Positions 60,330 to 63,049 of a stretch of DNA of 63,049 nt are shown one piece after another. Origin of the DNA: a delta proteobacterium NaphS2 (GTDB lineage: Bacteria; Desulfobacterota; DSM-4660; Desulfatiglandales; Desulfatiglandaceae); the NCBI GenBank assembly GCA_000179315.1, contig ADZZ01000076.1, forward strand, positions 4,552-67,600, in the 5' to 3' direction. A model generated the notes under the pieces. That model was not told where the DNA came from. It worked only from the letters and a program-made list of their open reading frames with translations, and did not search any database. The position numbers and the translations under genes are program-made. Each line of letters begins with the position of its first letter. The stretch's first letter is position 1.

Positions 60330-61674
60330 CCCCCTTTTCGGCTTCGGAGATCCTGCTGAAGTTAACAGGTTGTTTGGGTCTGCTTTCCCGCTTATGATCG
60401 ACGGCCTTTTCAGGATCAAGTGCTTCAATGGTTTTAGACGGGCGATCACGTTTCACAAAGCAATTGGCGTAGGTGTCCACCAGTTTCGCCTTTTGGACGA
60501 AACGGCCGTTGTGACAGACCTTTATCTCTTTGCCCTGCTCGGAAGGGTTGTAGCGGAGTGTTACGGTCTCTCCCACCAGGGAAGCGTCAATTTCATAGGC
60601 CATACCGTTCAGACTTACGGTACGGTCTTTCTGCACTTTGCGTTTTGATTCAAAAAGGAAAAGGTCGTCCAGGTCATCGCCCGGTTCGGGATATCGGACC
60701 TTCTCACCCACTCTGGCCCAGCGATCAAGGGGCGTTTCGCAGAGACTCCGATGGGGCGAACGGTGGTACTCTGTTTCGATATAGGTCCAAAGTGCTCTGT
60801 TGATCGCTTTCAGATTCAACATATGTTTTTCCGAAAGCATCGGGAGAAACTGCAATCGTACCGTTCTGAACCATCTCTCGATTTTTCCCTTGGCCGCTGC
60901 ATGGTAGGGTCTGGCGTGAATCAGGGTTATGCCGAGTTTTGCGCAGACCAGGGATAAATGCTGTGACCGGAAAGCTGATCCGTTATCCACAAAAAGCCGC
61001 ATGGGGATACCTCGCCTTAAAACGGCTTGTTTCAACACCTCCATGAAGGCAGCGGTATTTTCCGAATGGGCAAAAGCGGCATAGGGGATCACCCGGGTCG
61101 CATCATCAATAAAAGCGATGAGATAGGTTTTTCGTTTCCTGCCGTCATTTTTCCTGACCGCCGGACCGTACATGACATCACTCATGAACAAATCCCCGGC
61201 ATTGAGGTAGGCGAAGCGACGATGGTCTCTATCAGGTGATGTAATCTTTCGGGTTAACCCGTGGCGTGCCAGCAGTTTATACACGGTGGATCTGGGCATC
61301 CGAACATCATCGGGAATGTTGCCGGATGCTCTGACTTTCTTGATTAACAGCGGAACGGTTAGTTCCGGTTCTTTTTCTTTGGCCTCAAGAAGTAAATCCG
61401 AAATCTCAAGGGGCAGCTTTCTCGTTTCCCCCTTGTCCGTGCGCTCTTTGGGCAGTAGGGCGTCAAAACCGCCCTTGCGGTATTTTTTCAACCATGAACG
61501 GATCGTCTCTTCAGCCACACGGGTGCGTCTGGAGCCGGGAATAACATATTCCTGCCCTGCTTTCTTCCTGATCTGAGCGTAAAGCCCTCTTGATCCGGGC
61601 GGCAAATGAACAAAATCCGCGATAATCCCGTAGCGAAATAGCGCCACCTGCTCTTGTAGTTCGTTTTCTGCCAT
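60316..61674 (-). CDS. DDE transposase (Mu/TniA/IS481-like integrase core)
   Basis: 452 residues. Two N-terminal helix-turn-helix regions (VAEETIRSWLKKYRKGGFDAL and PRSTVYKLLARHGL), then the rve core: first aspartate in AGDLFMSDVMYGPAV, second in PMRLFVDNGSAFRS, glutamate in YHAAAKGKIERWFRTVR. A C-terminal beta-barrel (VSLNGMAYEIDASLVGETVTLRYNPSE) follows. The partner of the ATPase in the same operon, as in Tn7/Mu-like elements. Frame intact. Confidence 0.9.
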   Translation of the reverse strand: MAENELQEQVALFRYGIIADFVHLPPGSRGLYAQIRKKAGQEYVIPGSRRTRVAEETIRSWLKKYRKGGFDALLPKERTDKGETRKLPLEISDLLLEAKEKEPELTVPLLIKKVRASGNIPDDVRMPRSTVYKLLARHGLTRKITSPDRDHRRFAYLNAGDLFMSDVMYGPAVRKNDGRKRKTYLIAFIDDATRVIPYAAFAHSENTAAFMEVLKQAVLRRGIPMRLFVDNGSAFRSQHLSLVCAKLGITLIHARPYHAAAKGKIERWFRTVRLQFLPMLSEKHMLNLKAINRALWTYIETEYHRSPHRSLCETPLDRWARVGEKVRYPEPGDDLDDLFLFESKRKVQKDRTVSLNGMAYEIDASLVGETVTLRYNPSEQGKEIKVCHNGRFVQKAKLVDTYANCFVKRDRPSKTIEALDPEKAVDHKRESRPKQPVNFSRISEAEKGDGYV

Positions 61675-61750
61675 CTAAAACCTCCATTCTTATAAAAAAA
61701 TTGGCGAACGGAAGCCTTTTACCCCATCAAACGGGCATAAACAGTCCCCA

Positions 61751-62329
61751 TCAATTGTTGGAAAACCCAAGGTGGCAATACCGCTTGCCGGAACGGGGGC
61801 CGAATCCGACAATAGGCGGCATGGATGGCAGATATTCCCGACCCATTTCACGCAATTTGATCAGCACCCTGTTTGTGCGGAATTTATTGCGGAATGATTC
61901 AAGATCCGGAGCACATTCGGTCACAAGAAGTCCGGCCAGAATTGTCAGTGCCTCCTTTACATATTGGATCCTCCGCCTCAGCCAGCGAAGCCCTGATGGA
62001 AGAGATATCTCCGGTCTCAAAACAAAAGCCGCTTCTTCCTGGCTTTTGCATGATCCGGCTGTATTGACGGCCTGCTCGATTTCGTCTAAAGTTCCCGGAA
62101 AGCGAGATGCAAGAAAATCAGGCAGCAGGCTGATGGTCTTGTGCGCACTCGGGCAGTACCATCGAGGTACCAGACAGTATTCTGGAAATTTCCTGGGATA
62201 GGTGCCATGCCTGGCCAGGTCGCATCCTCCCTCGGGATGAAAGGGACAATGATCAAGCTCCGCATGTTCCCAGGCCTTTTGCTCATTGTATTCTTCTATG
62301 GTTAAATCTATAGGGTATCGAAGCTGCAT
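61751..62329 (-). CDS. Zinc-binding accessory protein of transposon
   Basis: 192 residues. The N-terminal half has a Cys/His pattern ([39 protein letters not shown]), a probable zinc-binding and DNA-recognition fold (resembling proteins annotated as DUF6431, number from memory), and a helical C-terminus ([21 protein letters not shown]). It is first in the operon, 76 bp before the DDE transposase. Its ATG is adjacent and divergent to the SEC-C frame. Function unproven; terminus recognition or regulation is inferred. Confidence 0.7.
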   Translation of the reverse strand: MQLRYPIDLTIEEYNEQKAWEHAELDHCPFHPEGGCDLARHGTYPRKFPEYCLVPRWYCPSAHKTISLLPDFLASRFPGTLDEIEQAVNTAGSCKSQEEAAFVLRPEISLPSGLRWLRRRIQYVKEALTILAGLLVTECAPDLESFRNKFRTNRVLIKLREMGREYLPSMPPIVGFGPRSGKRYCHLGFSNN

Positions 62330-62422
62330 ATGAAAAAAATCGGACGTAATGAGCCCTGCCCATGCGGCAGCGGCAAAAAATATAAAAAATGTTGTCTCAA
62401 CGCCTCCAAATTACCTATCTAA
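62330..62422 (+). CDS. SEC-C motif micro-protein, 3' end supplied by IS4 element
   Basis: ATG 62330 encodes 30 residues: [19 protein letters not shown] is a perfect SEC-C zinc motif as found at the tail of SecA and many small proteins. The stop codon TAA (62420-62422) is formed by the first bases of the inserted IS4 element (CTAAAG), so the original gene probably continued. May be a truncated passenger of the three-gene transposon. No clear ribosome site. Confidence 0.6.
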   Translation: MKKIGRNEPCPCGSGKKYKKCCLNASKLPI

Positions 62423-63049
62423 AGTTTCACCGTTTTTGAACCTTTTCCAATTTTTCCAGCCAGTTCCGCGCATTTTTTTTATTATGCGCAGAGAATTTTG
62501 GCACGAAAAATGAAAAATTTTTTCAATTTTTATGCCAATAAATTCAACTAGTTATTTAACTTTTTACCCTTGAAATTCGCTCCATCTCGTGATAGGATTC
62601 GATAACAACTTATTGATATTCCATCGGAAAGGAGCTTGGCAACATGTTTATTCTAAACGATATCTTAAAGCCTCTACAAAATGCTTTTTCTTCCACCAAT
62701 CTCGGCAGGGAACGAGCACACTGGTTCTCTTATGCCATCCTGGCTTTCATCATCCCTTTCACTTCATCTATCTCTTCAAACGTGTTGCGTTGCCTCAATA
62801 CCTTGTTTGGGCTCAACATTAACAAACGTCGATTCTACACCTTTATGGCTTCCAACAAAATACCATGGCATAACCTATGGGCCGCCTTATGGCACCTCAT
62901 TCCTGACCCCTTGTCCGATGGGCGACTTATGATCGCATTAGATGATTTCATCAATCCAAAGACAGGTCGCAACATCTTCGGATGTTCTCATATCTTCGAT
63001 CATGCCGCAAAGGACAATCAATCCAAATATCCATGGGCACAGAATGTGG
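62419..63049 (+). mobile_element. IS4-family element copy 2 (intron-free, 3' partial)
   Basis: Starts CTAAAGTTTCACC like copy 1 and matches it across the visible 630 bp apart from a single-base indel near 62510. It lacks the group II intron: the site is uninterrupted at 62606/62607. Continues beyond the window. Confidence 0.92.
62644..63049 (+). CDS. IS4-family transposase, copy 2 (3' partial)
   Basis: Same N-terminal sequence as the gene at 25639 (MFILNDILKPLQNAFSSTNL, then the first catalytic aspartate in LMIALDDFINPKTG), cut by the window end after about 135 codons. GAAAGGAG precedes the ATG. Unlike copy 1 it keeps its native upstream region. Confidence 0.92.
   Translation, partial: MFILNDILKPLQNAFSSTNLGRERAHWFSYAILAFIIPFTSSISSNVLRCLNTLFGLNINKRRFYTFMASNKIPWHNLWAALWHLIPDPLSDGRLMIALDDFINPKTGRNIFGCSHIFDHAAKDNQSKYPWAQNV

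Larger units (their letters stand above)
59198..62329 (-). mobile_element. Three-gene DDE/ATPase transposon (approximate limits)
   Basis: Minus-strand operon of a zinc-binding protein, a DDE transposase and an ExeA/TniB-like ATPase. The left limit is set where the histidine-kinase homology stops; the sequence there (minus) contains TTGTGGACAATA and GATAATGTGAAC blocks that may be transposase-binding sites. The right end could not be located and may lie beyond 62329. Confidence 0.55.

Noticed and set aside
1-63049. CRISPR arrays, tRNA and rRNA genes
   Set aside because: No regularly spaced repeats, no cloverleaf with conserved T-loop and no rRNA segments noticed while reading; a tRNAscan or covariance search was not possible.

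Overview
The window looks like chromosomal DNA of a completely oxidising, Gram-negative anaerobe, most likely a sulfate reducer of the Desulfobacterota (Desulfobacterales-like). The signs are a siroheme-decarboxylase gene next to hemL (the alternative heme route), an 'Aquifex-type' aconitase beside fumarase, a fused-alpha 2-oxoacid:ferredoxin oxidoreductase with two flavoproteins, a methylmalonyl-CoA epimerase and LptD (outer membrane). The taxonomic call is inference; there is no rRNA or other marker in the window.

Layout. 1-5.4 kb: layered mobile DNA. A group II intron (minus strand, 5' end at 5413) is split by a serine-recombinase element (1568-4495) and cut off by an IS21-type element (left edge of the window). 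5.4-13.0 kb: ordinary genes, namely an orphan solute-binding protein, ahbB-hemL, hisI-hisG-aminotransferase-engB, and a LysE exporter. 13.1-15.6 kb: two toxin-antitoxin pairs flanking a graveyard of three gene fragments (glycerol dehydrogenase, rubrerythrin, inositol monophosphatase). 15.6-29.8 kb: a nest of insertion sequences. An ISAzo13-type transposase gene (17504-28263) is split by an IS630-type element (17765-27298). That element is split by an IS21-type element carrying zinc-finger, HTH and ParB-like passengers (18566-23029) and by an IS4-type element (23436-27008), which itself carries a complete group II intron (23623-25601). A second, intact IS630 copy lies at 28320-29801. Target-site duplications and reading-frame rejoining support each step, and the intron-free IS4 copy at the window end (62419 onward) gives the exact intron boundaries.

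29.8-59.2 kb: mostly ordinary chromosome. First come the epimerase and small accessory genes. Next is a carbon-oxidation block of fumC, frameshifted aconitase, glutamate dehydrogenase and a four-gene korBA/flavoprotein operon. Then a chemosensory operon (phosphatase, GspE-like ATPase, response regulator-PAS, MCP, CheW, CheA) lies on the minus strand. After that come two small hypothetical proteins, a UvrD-type helicase, folC, lptD and a secreted His-rich protein. The stretch ends with remnants of a REP-associated transposase and a hybrid histidine kinase.

59.2-63.0 kb: a three-gene transposon (zinc-binding protein, DDE transposase, ExeA/TniB-like ATPase), a tiny SEC-C reading frame whose stop codon is supplied by an inserted IS, and the partial second IS4 copy. 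No tRNA, rRNA or CRISPR array was recognised.
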